64,000 bases of DNA from Glutinoglossum americanum. Its lineage: Eukaryota; Ascomycota; Geoglossomycetes; Geoglossales; Geoglossaceae. The stretch is taken from the NCBI GenBank assembly GCA_020080175.1, contig JAGHQL010000002.1, positions 269,454 to 333,453 of the forward strand, written 5' to 3'. The notes beneath the pieces were generated by a model that saw nothing but the letters and a program-made list of their open reading frames with translations, was not told the DNA's origin and did no database searches. The translations under genes were made by a program, and so were the position numbers. This document shows positions 9,862-21,272 of the stretch, one piece after another (position 1 is the stretch's first letter; every line of letters starts with the position of its first letter).

Positions 9862-12800
9862 ATGGCCGTACCAAGCGTCCGCACCCCCGAGGAAGCGGGT
9901 TTGTTTCCCCGCCATGCGGTCATTGGATAGAGACGATGAGGGCACAACACTGACAATATTTAGCTGCGAGGGTTGCCTACTTGTCGAGCGACGTCGTAAT
10001 TTCGGTTCAACCCGCTCAGGCAATAGATTCGGAATTCTCGAAAGCTCTACACTCTTTAGGTGCCAGCAAGACACCTGGGATAATTGCATGTACTGAGGGG
10101 TCTATTCCCGAGGTTAGTGGGCGGTATTAAAAAACCCGCATTCTCGCAACACTTTGTACGATCGAACTCCTATACTAACAGAAGCGTAGGTTCTAACGGT
10201 TAGGCACAATGCGGACCCATTACTATCTGTTTTCGCCCCAATTCGGTCTGGCAAATTAGTCTCTGTTACCTCAAGCTCATCCATTCTTCTCCCATCAGTC
10301 CCGCATCTGTATAAATTGGCTCAATATCCGGTAGTGATACACGTGTCATTGCATCCTTTGGACTATCCCGACTTCTCCGAGATCAGCGCCATCCGGCAGA
10401 CAGGCTTTACGTTTCTTCAGTCCCAATCAATACGAGAAGCCCAAGATATAGCGTTAACTGCGCATGCTCTTGCGATCAAGTCAGGCAAAGGCGTTATCCA
10501 TTTCTTCTCGATTCGTAGCTCATTTAGCGATGGCCCAACTACGACCGAGGACAGGGGAGTAGTGAGGAGCGTGTTGGATTTGCATGCTGCCCGCAGATTC
10601 CAGGCGGTCAAGACCGGCGGCTCGACTCTCCATGCGGACGATGGACGAATCGCCACAATCACTGAGGATGAGGTGAGTTATGCCAACGGGGGCAGTGGAA
10701 GTATATCGGGGATTTCGAGCCCGCAATACGAAATATCAAATGGACATCCGAGGGCCACGACTGCAGGAAACTCCTCCGTCGGGTCATCTCGACCTACGAG
10801 TAGCGCGGGTGATGGACCGCCTTTCTCTTCTGCTACCTCTGTAATCTCTTCAGTGGCACGTCCAGTAGCCTCCGAAGATATTTACAGGTTTGTCTCGGAG
10901 ATCTGGGAGCAATTGCGTGGTGCCACAAATCGGGTCTACCACGCGTTTGAGTACATTGGGCCACCAGATGCTGAAGAAGCGCTCTTTGTATTCGGGGCTG
11001 AGACAAGGCTTTTTGAGGAAGCCATCCATCAGGCAAGCTCAGGCGACCTATACGCCAAGGCTGGGATTATCACTGCTCGCCTCTATCGGCCATGGCTCGG
11101 AGTCAAACTAATTGACACAGTTCCGAAGTCCGTGAAACTGATAGCTGTTCTTGAGCAGATTCGAAGGAGAACCACCAAATGGGGCCCAACTCTCCTTGAT
11201 CTACTCACAGCACTCAAGTCTGGTCCGTCACAGAGCGGAGCGCCCCTCGTAGTAGGCTATCAGCTCGGGTTTATCACACCTGCAACCTCCAGTCAAGCCC
11301 TCTCTAAGGTATTCCAGAACCTAAAATCGAAGTCACCTCTTCAAAATCTAGAAGTTGGCCATGCATATAGATCCGTGGTCCTCGAGCCGGGATACAAATT
11401 GGGGCAGCCCACGGTGGAAACAGCTTATATGAAGATCCTGCATCAGGTTTTCGGTGAACATCTTCACATAGCAAACGCGCTAGGCGCAAACAATGCCGGA
11501 ATCAATGCGTCAATATCATCGAGTCCGGAATTTGGTTTCGGTTCGCTCTTGGCTCGAATGGAGCGCCGGAAACTCTTCATCGAGAAGGTGAAAGAGGCTG
11601 TAAAGGCAGGGGTTTTTGTGACAGAAGCCCCTCGGGACTGTCTTTCCCGATGGGCCTTGGCTGCTGGGGACGCTAAGAAGGCCAACGATATTGCCCCAAA
11701 CGTCATTGCACAGCTCACGGCCGATAGCTCGCCGTTATCGACTCGGCTCCTTTCTTCCCAGCCGTTGTTTTTCAAAGAGTCGCCGTGGCTAATTGGTTCT
11801 GATGCTTGGGCCTATGATCTTGGCAATTCTGGCGTTCATCATGTTCTTGCATCTGGTGAGAATATCAATATGCTCATCATCGACTCTCAGCCATACTCTG
11901 AGCGCGCCGTAGCAGATGCCGAACGGCGGAAGAAGGACATTGGCCTCTACGCAATGAACTTCGGGAATGCATATGTTGCCTCCACGGCTGTTTACAGCTC
12001 CTACACCCAGGTTTTACAAGCTATGATTGAGGCCGATCAATTCGATGGCCCATCTATCGTATTGGCTTACCTGCCGTATAACAAAGAAAACGACTCTGCA
12101 CTCACTATTCTCCAAGAGACGAAGAAGGCAGTCGACCTTGGCTATTGGCCGTTATACCGGTGGAATCCTTTAGGCGAAAATAAGGGGGAGCCAAATTTCT
12201 CTCTTGACTCCGAGCGCATTAAAAAAGAACTACAGGAGTTTCTGCGGAGGGACAATCAACTTACACAGCTAGCGAAGAAACATCCGGAGTTTTCTGCGAA
12301 CCTTTCCGAAGATTATGGATCTGAGATTCGAAGTCTGCAAAAGCGAAAGGCAAAGGACGCTTATAATAAGCTTATAGAGGGTTTATTTGGAGCTCCTCTA
12401 ACCATTCTATTCGCCTCAGACAATGGTAATGCTGAAAGCTTGGCGAAACGTCTAGCAAGTAGAGGCAAGGCCAGGGGCCTAAAGACATTGGCTATGGCAA
12501 TGGATGATTACCCACTTGAGGATCTCTCCAACGAAGAAAATTTGGCGTTTATCACTAGTACCGCTGGTCAGGGAGAGTTCCCTCAAAACGGGAGAGCACT
12601 ATGGGATGCTGTGAAGAATTCAACCGACCTTGATATCTCATCCGTCAACTATGCTGTATTCGGTCTCGGAGATCGCCATTACTGGCCAAGAAAGGAGGAC
12701 AAGGTTTATTACAACAAGCCTGCGAAAGACCTGGATGCAAGGTTGGAAATTCTGGGTGGCAAACGCCTCACCGACACAGGCTTAGGCGATGACCAGGATC

Positions 12801-14746
12801 CGGATGGCTATCAGACGGGATACCAAGAATGGGAGCCCAAGCTGTGGAAAGCCCTCTGTGTAGATAATGTAGAGGGCCTCCCTGAAGAGCCAGCGCCCCG
12901 TACCAACGAAGACATCAAACTTGCATCGAATTATCTTCGGGGCACCATCAAAGAGGGTCTTGAGGATCAGAGTACCGGCGCCATCTCAGCAGATGATCAG
13001 CAGCTCACGAAATTCCATGGTACTTACATGCAAGACGACCGCGATCTAAGAGACGAACGGAAAGCCCAGGGTTTGGAACCCAAATACATCTTCATGATAC
13101 GATGTCGATTGCCTGGCGGGGTTGCCACACCATCACAGTGGCTGCAGATGGACGACATCAGTAACGAACACGGAAACGAGACAATGAAATTGACTACTAG
13201 GCAAACCTTCCAGGTAGAGTCTCCGATCATGATATCTTTTCCCGATAAGCTAACTTGATTCAGTTCCACGGTATAATCAAGGGCAAGCTGCGGCCGGCGA
13301 TGCGCGCGATCAACAAGGCTTTGATGACTACCATAGCTGCTTGCGGCGATGTGAACCGTAACGTCATGTGTAGCAGCTTGCCTGAGAAGTCACGGTATCA
13401 CCGTGATGTCTATGCAATTTCACAGCGAATCAGTGATCATTTGTTACCTTCGACAACCGCCTACCATGAAATTTGGATCAAAGACGAAGATGAAAAAAGG
13501 ACTCAAGTCGCTGGCGACGCAGTTCAGGACTACGAACCGTTATATGGGCAAACTTACTTGCCAAGGAAATTCAAAATCACCATTGCGATTCCACCGCATA
13601 ACGACACCGATGTATATGCCCACGACATCGGTCTTATTGCCATCAAGGGTAGCGATGGGCAGCTAGAGGGCTTTAACGTTCTCGCTGGCGGCGGAATGGG
13701 CGTCACACATAACAACAAGAAGACGTATCCACGAACCGGCAGCATGCTTGGATACTTCGCAGCGGACAAAGTACACCTAGCCTGTGAAAAGGTCATGCTT
13801 GTGCAGAGAGATTACGGCGATCGGAAAAACCGAAAGCATGCGAGACTAAAATACACTATGGACGATATGGGCGTTGATATCTTCAAAAGCAAAGTCGAGG
13901 CACTATTGGGGGAGAAATTTGCGGAACCCAAACCGTTTCATTTCGAGAGCAACATTGACACATTCGGCTGGCAGAAGGATGAATATGGGCTAAATCACTT
14001 TACCTTTTTCATCGAGAATGGCCGCATCGAAGACACGCCTACATTCCCCATGAAAACTGGTCTCCGCGAGATCGCAAAGGTACATAAGGGCGAATTCCGG
14101 CTAACTGGAAACCAGCATCTCATACTGAATAACGTCTCCGATGCGGACCTACCGAACATGAAAGACCTTCTTGCCAAATACAAGCTCGACAATGTCCAAT
14201 TCTCCGGCCTCCGACTCTCATCCTCTGCTTGCGTCGCATTCCCCACCTGTGGCCTCGCCATGGCTGAGAGCGAACGCTACCTCCCCGAACTCATAACCAA
14301 GCTTGAAGGCGTACTTGAGGAGAGTGGCCTACGTCATGACTCTATAGTCATGCGCATGACGGGCTGCCCGAATGGCTGCGCACGGCCTTGGCTCGCAGAA
14401 GTGGCTTTCGTCGGCAAGGCATACGGCGCCTATAACATGTACCTGGGTGGCGGATACCACGGCCAGAGGCTGAATAAGCTGTACCGGAGCTCAATCAAGG
14501 AAGAAGAGATCCTGGAGATCATGAAACCGTTGCTGAAACGGTACGCGATTGAGAGGGGGGAAGCGGAGAGGTTTGGTGATTTCTGTATTCGTATCGGCAT
14601 GATTAAACCGACGACTGAGGGGAAGACGTTTCATGATGATGTGAGTTTCCCTTGTTCTTCTTCCCCCTTGGTGGCTTCCAGTTACCTATAGACTCGTCCT
14701 AACTGTTCCCCGATAGGTCGCTGAAGAAGAGTCTGACGAGGAGTGA
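9862..14746 (+). CDS. MET5: Sulfite reductase [NADPH] hemoprotein beta-component
   Basis: Catalytic subunit of assimilatory sulfite reductase, reducing sulfite to sulfide for cysteine and methionine synthesis. Exons 9862-9898, 9964-10112, 10190-13213, 13264-14640 and 14717-14746 give 1538 aa, the usual length for fungal beta subunits. The first 37-nt exon ([12 protein letters not shown]) joins [17 protein letters not shown], the conserved fungal N-terminus. A pyruvate-ferredoxin-oxidoreductase-like region follows, then a flavodoxin domain from about residue 800 ([13 protein letters not shown]). The C-terminal siroheme/4Fe-4S domain has cluster cysteines in CVAFPTC (about 1391) and GCPNGC (about 1436). 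The last exon encodes VAEEESDEE and stop. Many callers would start at the in-frame TTG at 10316 and lose about 100 residues. Confidence 0.95.
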
Positions 14747-15516
14747 TATATCTCTTCCACATACACATCCCTATCTTTTTTTTTCCTTCCTCTCTTTCAT
14801 GTCCCCCCCGTACACTATCACCACAATCGTTCAATAGTCGCAGTCCTAGCGCTTCAGCTCTGCTCCCCCAATCCCTCAGGTACATATAGATAGACGGACA
14901 TACATACACGCGCATACTTCCGCAGTCCCCTCACCACTGTCCTTTTCCTAACGAATAAAGTGAAAACTATGCGTCTCTTTTTCTTTCTTTCTTTCTTGTC
15001 ATTCTTTTCTGCGGACCCGAGAAGGGGTTAGTATGTAAAAAAGGGCTTATGCCACTGGACAAAAAAGCAAAATGAAAAGACGTTTTTAGAAGAGGGAAGA
15101 TTTTAGTTCCCTGTCCCCCTTCGTATCTACGCACGTAGCTTGAACTCTCAAGAATCTGTGAAAAGAAAGAAGGAAACTCCTAGAGTCATTCTATTTAGAT
15201 AGCTAAACGGCTGTCGCTTCTCTGGTTTGGATCTGTGAAAATCCCTTCGCCTGTCTATCTACATATGCTCGCTAGGTTGTGCTCGTGGTAAGTAAGTGCA
15301 TAAAAGAACCCCGCCAGGTAGAGCTGGTGCCAGCTTTCAAAGTATCTACGATGGGAAAACAAGAGAAAATCTCCCAGGTGGAGGGAGAAGGCTTATTTCT
15401 CCCCCATGCTCCAGAAAAAGCGAACGGGAGAAATGAGAAGCAAATAGGACGCCAGCCTGAAATGCAAAAAGCAAAATGCAAGCCTGTAGATCGCCTTAAG
15501 AGAAGGAAATCCCATG
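14747..15516. other. Convergent intergenic region with CTTT microsatellite
   Basis: 3' flanks of sulfite reductase and the mitochondrial carrier. Pyrimidine-rich, with a short (TTTC)n run near 14978-14997 and A-rich stretches near 15060. No gene seen. Confidence 0.5.
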
Positions 15517-17027
15517 TCAGATGTCCAACCAAACCTTCGCCCTCTCATACACAAAAAAGCTCGTCGCCGTCATAGGTATGATCTTAAAGTACCCAATCCC
15601 CAACCCAACCCAGAATCCCCTGATCCCTCTCTCCGCCCAAATCCTGCCCGCCGTCTCCGCCATGCTCAGTCTATGTCCATCCCCAACCGCGCCACCGACC
15701 TGCATCCGACGTCTAATGATCTCGAGCGGGTACGACGCCGTCTGGCTGACCATCCCAGCGAAGCCGCCGCTGAGCAGCTGCGCCCAGACGTTAAGTTGCG
15801 GACGGTAGGTGTCCGGCGAGGACGGGAGGGTGGTGTATTTAGCGATGCGTGGATTGCGGAGCCAGTCGCCGGCGGTGTCATGCGTAAGGAATGACATTCC
15901 AGCGTACGGCAGCATCCCGCAGAGGGTGGAGGAGAAGCCGCGGTAGAAGTTGGCAAGGCCGGCTCGCGGGGTGATGGCGCGGATAGCGTGGGTGGCGGTT
16001 GAGGAGATGGTGGCTACGGTGGGTGAAAGGGAGGATGCGGAGACCGATGGTGGGGCGGCAGGAAGTGGAGGATGCTCGTGGTAGATTTTCCGGCAGATGG
16101 AAGTCAGTGAGGAGTTGGCGTGGGATTTCGTTTCGAAGGCGAGGCGTACGCGTATCACTTCTAGTGGATAGGTGAAGAACACTGAAGTGATGCCTATCGC
16201 GAACATTAAATATTAGCAATTGAACCTTCCCACTACTATCGGGTAGGAGGTAGGATGTATACATACCAGCCAAACTTCCACTAGCCAGCCGTCTCAGTGG
16301 GGTCTCGTGGCTTTTGGTTGGAATAAGCACTGCTCTGAACTGTTCATAGGCTAAGAACTTTATAGCCGCATAAGGGAAAATCCGCAGCAGAGTCGCAGAA
16401 TGACCACGGAAGAGACCCCTAGCCCCGTCTTGGTGATAGATGATGTTCATGGCACGTACGACGCCAAAGGGATGGCTCGCATAGCTATGGAATTGCGGAT
16501 TCGAGGTTTGGAAGAGAATCTTGACGCGGTCGAGAGGGCCGACGAGGGTTTTGGCCTGGTAGAGGCGACCTGGGTCAGTATCCCTCCCCGAGATTTGTCA
16601 AATATAAAGAGTTCTCGAAAGAGTTGTAGAAGACAACCACGCAATAGCATCCACACGTCCATCCTGTCTCGCAGCGACACAAGCCAGACTAAAATAGAAG
16701 TAGAGAACTAAAACCTACCGCACACCCTGCCAATCCTCCAGCCAATCCACTTCTCACCATATAGTCAAGGCTCCTCTTATTGTCTCTCCTCGCCTTCGCC
16801 TCACCCGTTACCACAATTCCAACATCATCCTTGCGCTCCTTCAGTTCTATCGTATCATCATCAACAGGGCAGATCGGATTTGTTTTGCCGAGTTCTTCAT
16901 GAATGGTTCCCTGCCGTGGCGTGGCTACCATCACTTTTTCCGACGTGGGATTTTGAGGTGGGTGATGGTGCGGCAGGATGGAGGCTATGGGTATAGGGGC
17001 GACATGACATAAGAGTGCCGGTATCAT
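15517..17027 (-). CDS. LEU5: Mitochondrial carrier, Leu5/SLC25A16 type (CoA or precursor transport)
   Basis: Inner-membrane solute carrier; the yeast relative Leu5 is needed for CoA accumulation in the matrix. Exons in gene order 17027-16719, 16555-16267 and 16193-15517 give 424 aa. Three carrier repeats are visible through PLDRVKILFQ, YPLEVIRVRLAFET and YPLEIIRRRMQV, with accompanying GLARG-type segments (GARGLFRGH, GFWVGLG). The leader of about 90 residues is longer than in minimal carriers. The second half has a Ser/Ala-rich insert (about residues 230-265) between helices, as Leu5 homologues often do. Substrate is inferred from family resemblance only. Confidence 0.88.
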
Positions 17028-17545
17028 TCCCTCCAGCTGGCTTCGATGGGTTCGGCAGCAGCGCGCTTCGATGGAGGAGGCTTTACGATAGAGAAAAATG
17101 TCTCTATTGCGATTTGGCTATCATGGTGTACAACACTCCGTATATGACGTTTTCACATCCTGGGAGGTTTTTTTTTTTTTCGGTAGCTGTTATCTCACAA
17201 GCAAGGAAAAGATCCCCGCGCCTACTGCCGGCTTTTCAACTGCCAGCTCGGTTAATACATTGAAGGGCCGTATCGCTATGACGATATCCCAAGGGATGAG
17301 GGATGCCCTCGCTGCCGCGGATGTTCATTTCTCATGGTGATTTCTATTTCTTTTAATGTTTATCAATATATATAAATCGCAAATTGATATGGGAGAGTCA
17401 AATGATCTGCCGGAACATGCTTGAGCATCGCGGCCCAACGCCTGATCTCACGTGATAAGCACCCTTGCCACAGCAGCAGTTCCACCGAAGCACTAAAGTA
17501 AACAATACCCTACTTCATAATAATAATTTACCCTGCCTGCCCGAT
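17028..17545. other. Divergent promoter region, LEU5 / CHMP7-like
   Basis: No coding frame with support. It contains a T-run at about 17168-17179 and AT-rich sequence near 17350-17400. Confidence 0.5.
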
Positions 17546-19254
17546 ATGAACGAGCTTTTGGGCTTCATATTGGACCATGAAGAGCAATTTAGGAGGTGTG
17601 TTTCCATGCTCACTGGTCGCCATTTTTTGTTTTATTTCTATATAGCCTAAGAACGTCAGAGAGCATATCTAATATCACCATGGGATAATGTTAGAGCAAG
17701 GCTGCCTTCTCTATACTCCGACTTTCGACATCAACGTGCAACGAATCCCGACGGGTATGTGACCAATATATCGGCATGGCGCACGGCGCTTGGTCATGCA
17801 GCACAAGAGGGTCTCATTCCCTCCCCGGGACCAAGAAACGACCTCCTCGTTCTGAGGTTTAGTGATGATTTGCGGCGAGCATTAGAGACCAAGGAGTGGG
17901 GCCAGCCCCTTGCTCTAGGCGCAGTAATTGTTAGTAGGACAGGCACTACTATATCGGGCGAGAATGAGACGATCTAACCCTGCATGCGAATAGAATGAAT
18001 CTGTCGCGAGGAAGGAGATGTTCCCTCTAAAAGACTTCCTAGTCTCTACTGAAAGTATATACAACAAGGGTTGGATAACTACGCCATGGCAAGCTATATC
18101 ATGGAGTTTACAGAAGCTTGGTATCGTAGGCGGAACTTCGCAGGTGGATAGCCAGTCATTTGGGAGGTTCGTGGTATTGGCGAATGTCGAGGTATGTGTA
18201 GACACACGAATACCCTTATGTGGTGTCCGAAAGGACTAACCCTCATCTTAGGAGGCGGCAAATGCTATTAAAAGGAAGATGTCAGGTCGGATTAATCGGG
18301 TCGACAGGATATTCTCCAAGGATATGTTCGTGAAACAATTCGCCAAGGTTTTAAGTGACAAACATGAACTTTCGGACACAGACTTCACCGCCCTCCTCAT
18401 TTTCCTATCTCGTGATAAAGGAGAAATCGCTTACGATGGCAAAGTAAGGATTCTATCAGTGTACATGTTGAGTCGATCGCTGAACATAATAGACCATCAA
18501 ATTCAAGACACTCAACGAAGTCGCCACGTCAATCAAGACAGAAGACACTACTATAGCATCCCTCAAATCCATCATTGCGGATCTGTCACATCAAGTATCG
18601 TCTCTCACTTCCCGCATTGATAGCCTATCTACTGCCGCTCGGAATGCCGTCACCCAAAAGAATCGGGTATCAGCCCTTGCTTCCCTCCGCTCAAAGAAGC
18701 TTGCAGAGACGACCCTCTCTCGGCGCTCTGAAATGCTAGCTCAGCTAGAGCAAGTATACTCAAAAATCGAGCAGGCGGCTGACCAGGTCGAAATCGTACG
18801 AATCATGAAGGCAAGCACGGTTGTACTGAAAGGATTACACGCAGAAGTAGGTGGCACCGAGCGGGTAGAAGATGTTGTGGAAGAGCTGAGAGAAGAGATG
18901 AGCAAAGTGGATGAGGTCGGGAAGGTTATTGCTGAGGTTGGCGATCCAGGTTTGGGTGTGGATGAGGAAGAGGTAGACGATGAACTAGAAGCTATGGAAC
19001 GGGAGGAGAAAGGGAAGGAAGATGAGGCTGCAGCTCAAGAGACGAAACGGCGGCTTGCTGCTCTCGACAAAGCCAGAGCTGATATTGCGAGGATCGCGGC
19101 TGAGGAGGAGAGAAAGCGACAGGAGAATGTGGAAACGGAGAAGGGTGTTGAAGAGAGCATCGCCGCGCTAGAAGGGATGTCCCTCAAGGAAGTCCAGACA
19201 CCGCCGAGCCCCGAAAAGGACAATACCGAACGCCCTATAGTCCCAGCAACCTAA
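17546..19254 (+). CDS. CHMP7-like Snf7-domain ESCRT-III protein
   Basis: ESCRT-III family protein; CHMP7/Chm7 relatives act at the nuclear envelope and endosome membrane. Exons 17546-17595, 17695-17929, 17994-18191, 18252-18443 and 18493-19254 give 478 aa. The N-terminal half is the winged-helix-like part (ending GEIAYDGK). The C-terminal half is a helical Snf7 domain: tandem coiled coil through residues about 240-330 (IASLKSIIADLSHQVSSL, SRRSEMLAQLEQVYSKIEQA), then an acidic helix with DELEAMEREEKGKEDE and a Lys/Glu coiled coil. Residues near the C-terminus (ESIAALEGMSL) could serve as a MIM-like motif. The start ATG (MNELLGFILDHEEQF) is the first in frame. Confidence 0.85.
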
Positions 19255-19689
19255 ACCGGCTAGATACGTTCTTATAGTTTAGGGAAACGTCTTCCCAAGG
19301 GGAAATACGAAGCCCCTAGGCGCTTTCGCCAGCACAGCCGGATTCGCAGCGCGGAGGAGGGAGCTAATCCCGAAACCCTCCATGTACCAGAGATATTAGA
19401 TCTACGAATAGAAGCCATTTGGATGGCGAAGTTAAATTGGCTGGTTCATAGACAGCTATTCAATATTTCCCAGCAGCGCTATATATCTAGGATGTGTAAT
19501 CTAATCTCACCCCATCCAAGCTATTAAGCATCGCTCGCGATGGGTATCCATACGCTACCGCGAAGCTCCTAGAAAGTTCCAAATCGCTTCCGGGGGGTCC
19601 CGCGAGCTGAAACCCCGCCTAGTTGCTGGGGCGCGTGGAGCTGGGTGCCTGAATATGATTGTTCTCGTTGCGGTTGATAGAACCGTCAT
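19255..19689. other. Convergent intergenic region
   Basis: Shared 3' flank of the CHMP7-like gene and RAD18. No gene, RNA or clear repeat seen. Confidence 0.5.
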
Positions 19690-21111
19690 TCAACTCCCTC
19701 CCTCTGAAGGCCGCCCACCCCCGGGATAAGCTTTGTATCCTATATCCTCATGGCGCATACAACCATATAGCATCTCACTGTTGCTCTCGGTTAGTGGAGT
19801 ACCCGCCGGCGCAGCCCTTTGCGCATAGTCCTGCTTTCCGATCTCTTCCCGTAGATTGAAGTTCTGATCTATGGGATCTACAACTAGTGTCTGTTCTGCT
19901 CGGGTCTGGTCAATGGCACCGTTTTCGGCATCTTGCGTTGTGCCGATCCTTTCAGCGTCCTTTTTGCTCCCTTGTGGAGGCTGGTTCGAAGACTTCTTTT
20001 TCCGTGCATTCGCAATCAGCCGCTGAAACTCGACGTCGTGACTTTTCGCCCACCCAGCCCCGTCAAAATCCTTCTTCATCACGTCGTTACCTGAGTTTGA
20101 CAGCCCATTGAAACTTGCCTTAGAGCCCCCTTGACTTCTCTCCCAGGCATCCAAATCTTGCAGAAGCTCCTTCTTTAACTTTGGTCGCGCCGAGTCACAG
20201 TTTGCGTTCCAGAGATGAACCCATTCGGTATGGCGTTTTTCTAGCAGCGACCTTGGGCCCCCTGCAATGAGCCCTAGCTCAGATAGCTTTTTGCGGAGTG
20301 CATTCTCTTTAAGGATAGAGTAGTTGAGCTTCGGTAAGTGTTCAAGCGCTCTGCCTACATGCTGAGGGAGTCTAGTTTGAGGTGTCACGTCCGCTAAGAC
20401 AGAGGATCTAGGGGCACGTCAATTTATATAGGGCTATAGCTGCTTCAAGCCTCACCTCGTTGTGGGTCTAGAAGGTGTTACGGACTCTCTTCGTTTTTGA
20501 TCTTGTCCGCATCTGTCAAGGTGTAGAAAGACGCTTTCTTCTTTCATCCGCTTACTACATATGGGACATGGAACGAGTCCATCATCTATAAAGAAAGTTC
20601 TTAGCAACCATAGTTCACCGTCTATAAGGAATCCACATGTGTCCATACCTGATAGATAATAGTCATCGCCATCGCCATCAACAACCGACGGTATTCGTTT
20701 TAGGGCTCTCATCTTCCTTGCCTGACTAGGCCGCTCTGGTTCCTCCATTTCCATCCTCGTATCGTCTAGTTTACGTTTTGCCAATCTCCCGCCTGCTTCT
20801 AAGTTGCATCGTTGGGCAAGTTTCATGACACCTGGTCTCGCGGCCTGAAAGGCGTCTACAAGCTCTTGCAGCGCCCAGTTTTTCCGCAGCTTAACCTCCT
20901 GTTCCTCTCCCCGGCAAGTGGGGCATTTCCCCTCAGTAGCCAAACATCGTCGTATGCAGAGCGAACAGAAGGTGTGCGAACAGGATGTGATCATCGGGGT
21001 GGTGTAAAAATCCTTGCACACCTGGCACCGGAGAGCGGACTCTACAGTTGTAAGAGCAGGAAGTGAGGTATTTAGCCAGTCGGTGGAGTCGGAGACCCCA
21101 GAGGCATCCAT
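19690..21111 (-). CDS. RAD18: Postreplication repair E3 ubiquitin ligase RAD18
   Basis: Mono-ubiquitylates PCNA at stalled forks (with Rad6) to recruit translesion polymerases. Exons in gene order 21111-20649, 20585-20456 and 20407-19690 give 436 aa. A C3HC4 RING spans residues 29 to about 66 (CQVCKDFYTTP, CSHTFCSLCIRRCL, CPTCR). The UBZ4 zinc finger is at about 161-180 (CPICSKRM then HLDRC). The SAP DNA-binding helix pair is at about 217-255 (LNYSILKENALRKKLSELGL). The start ATG (MDASGVSDSTDW) is the only in-frame ATG; the frame continues upstream to a TTG. Divergent from POL32 across 161 bp. Confidence 0.93.
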
Positions 21112-21191
21112 TTGGGGCGGAATCGCCTTCAATATTTTGGAACGCCATGACTAAATTGGTCGAGGTTGAGCGGCGCGATTGATTATGTAAT

Positions 21192-21197
21192 ACGCGT
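21192..21197. promoter_or_regulatory. MluI cell-cycle box (MCB) in the RAD18-POL32 promoter
   Basis: Exact ACGCGT, the core bound by MBF-type factors at G1/S in yeasts, within the 161-bp bidirectional promoter. A second CGCGT half-site lies at about 21226-21230. Confidence 0.45.
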
Positions 21198-21216
21198 TCC
21201 CCTCGCGGAGCGGAAT

Positions 21217-21224
21217 GCGCGAAA
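21217..21224. promoter_or_regulatory. E2F/SBF-like box GCGCGAAA
   Basis: Reverse complement TTTCGCGC fits the E2F-type TTTSGCGC motif, also close to yeast SCB. It sits 20 bp from the MCB between RAD18 and POL32. Confidence 0.4.
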
Positions 21225-21272
21225 TCGCGTAACCCCAGAAATCGATCATTCAACACAATACATGTACTCAAC

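Noticed and set aside
10316-13258. Sulfite reductase start at 10316
   Set aside because: That codon is TTG; two upstream exons supply an ATG and the conserved N-terminus.
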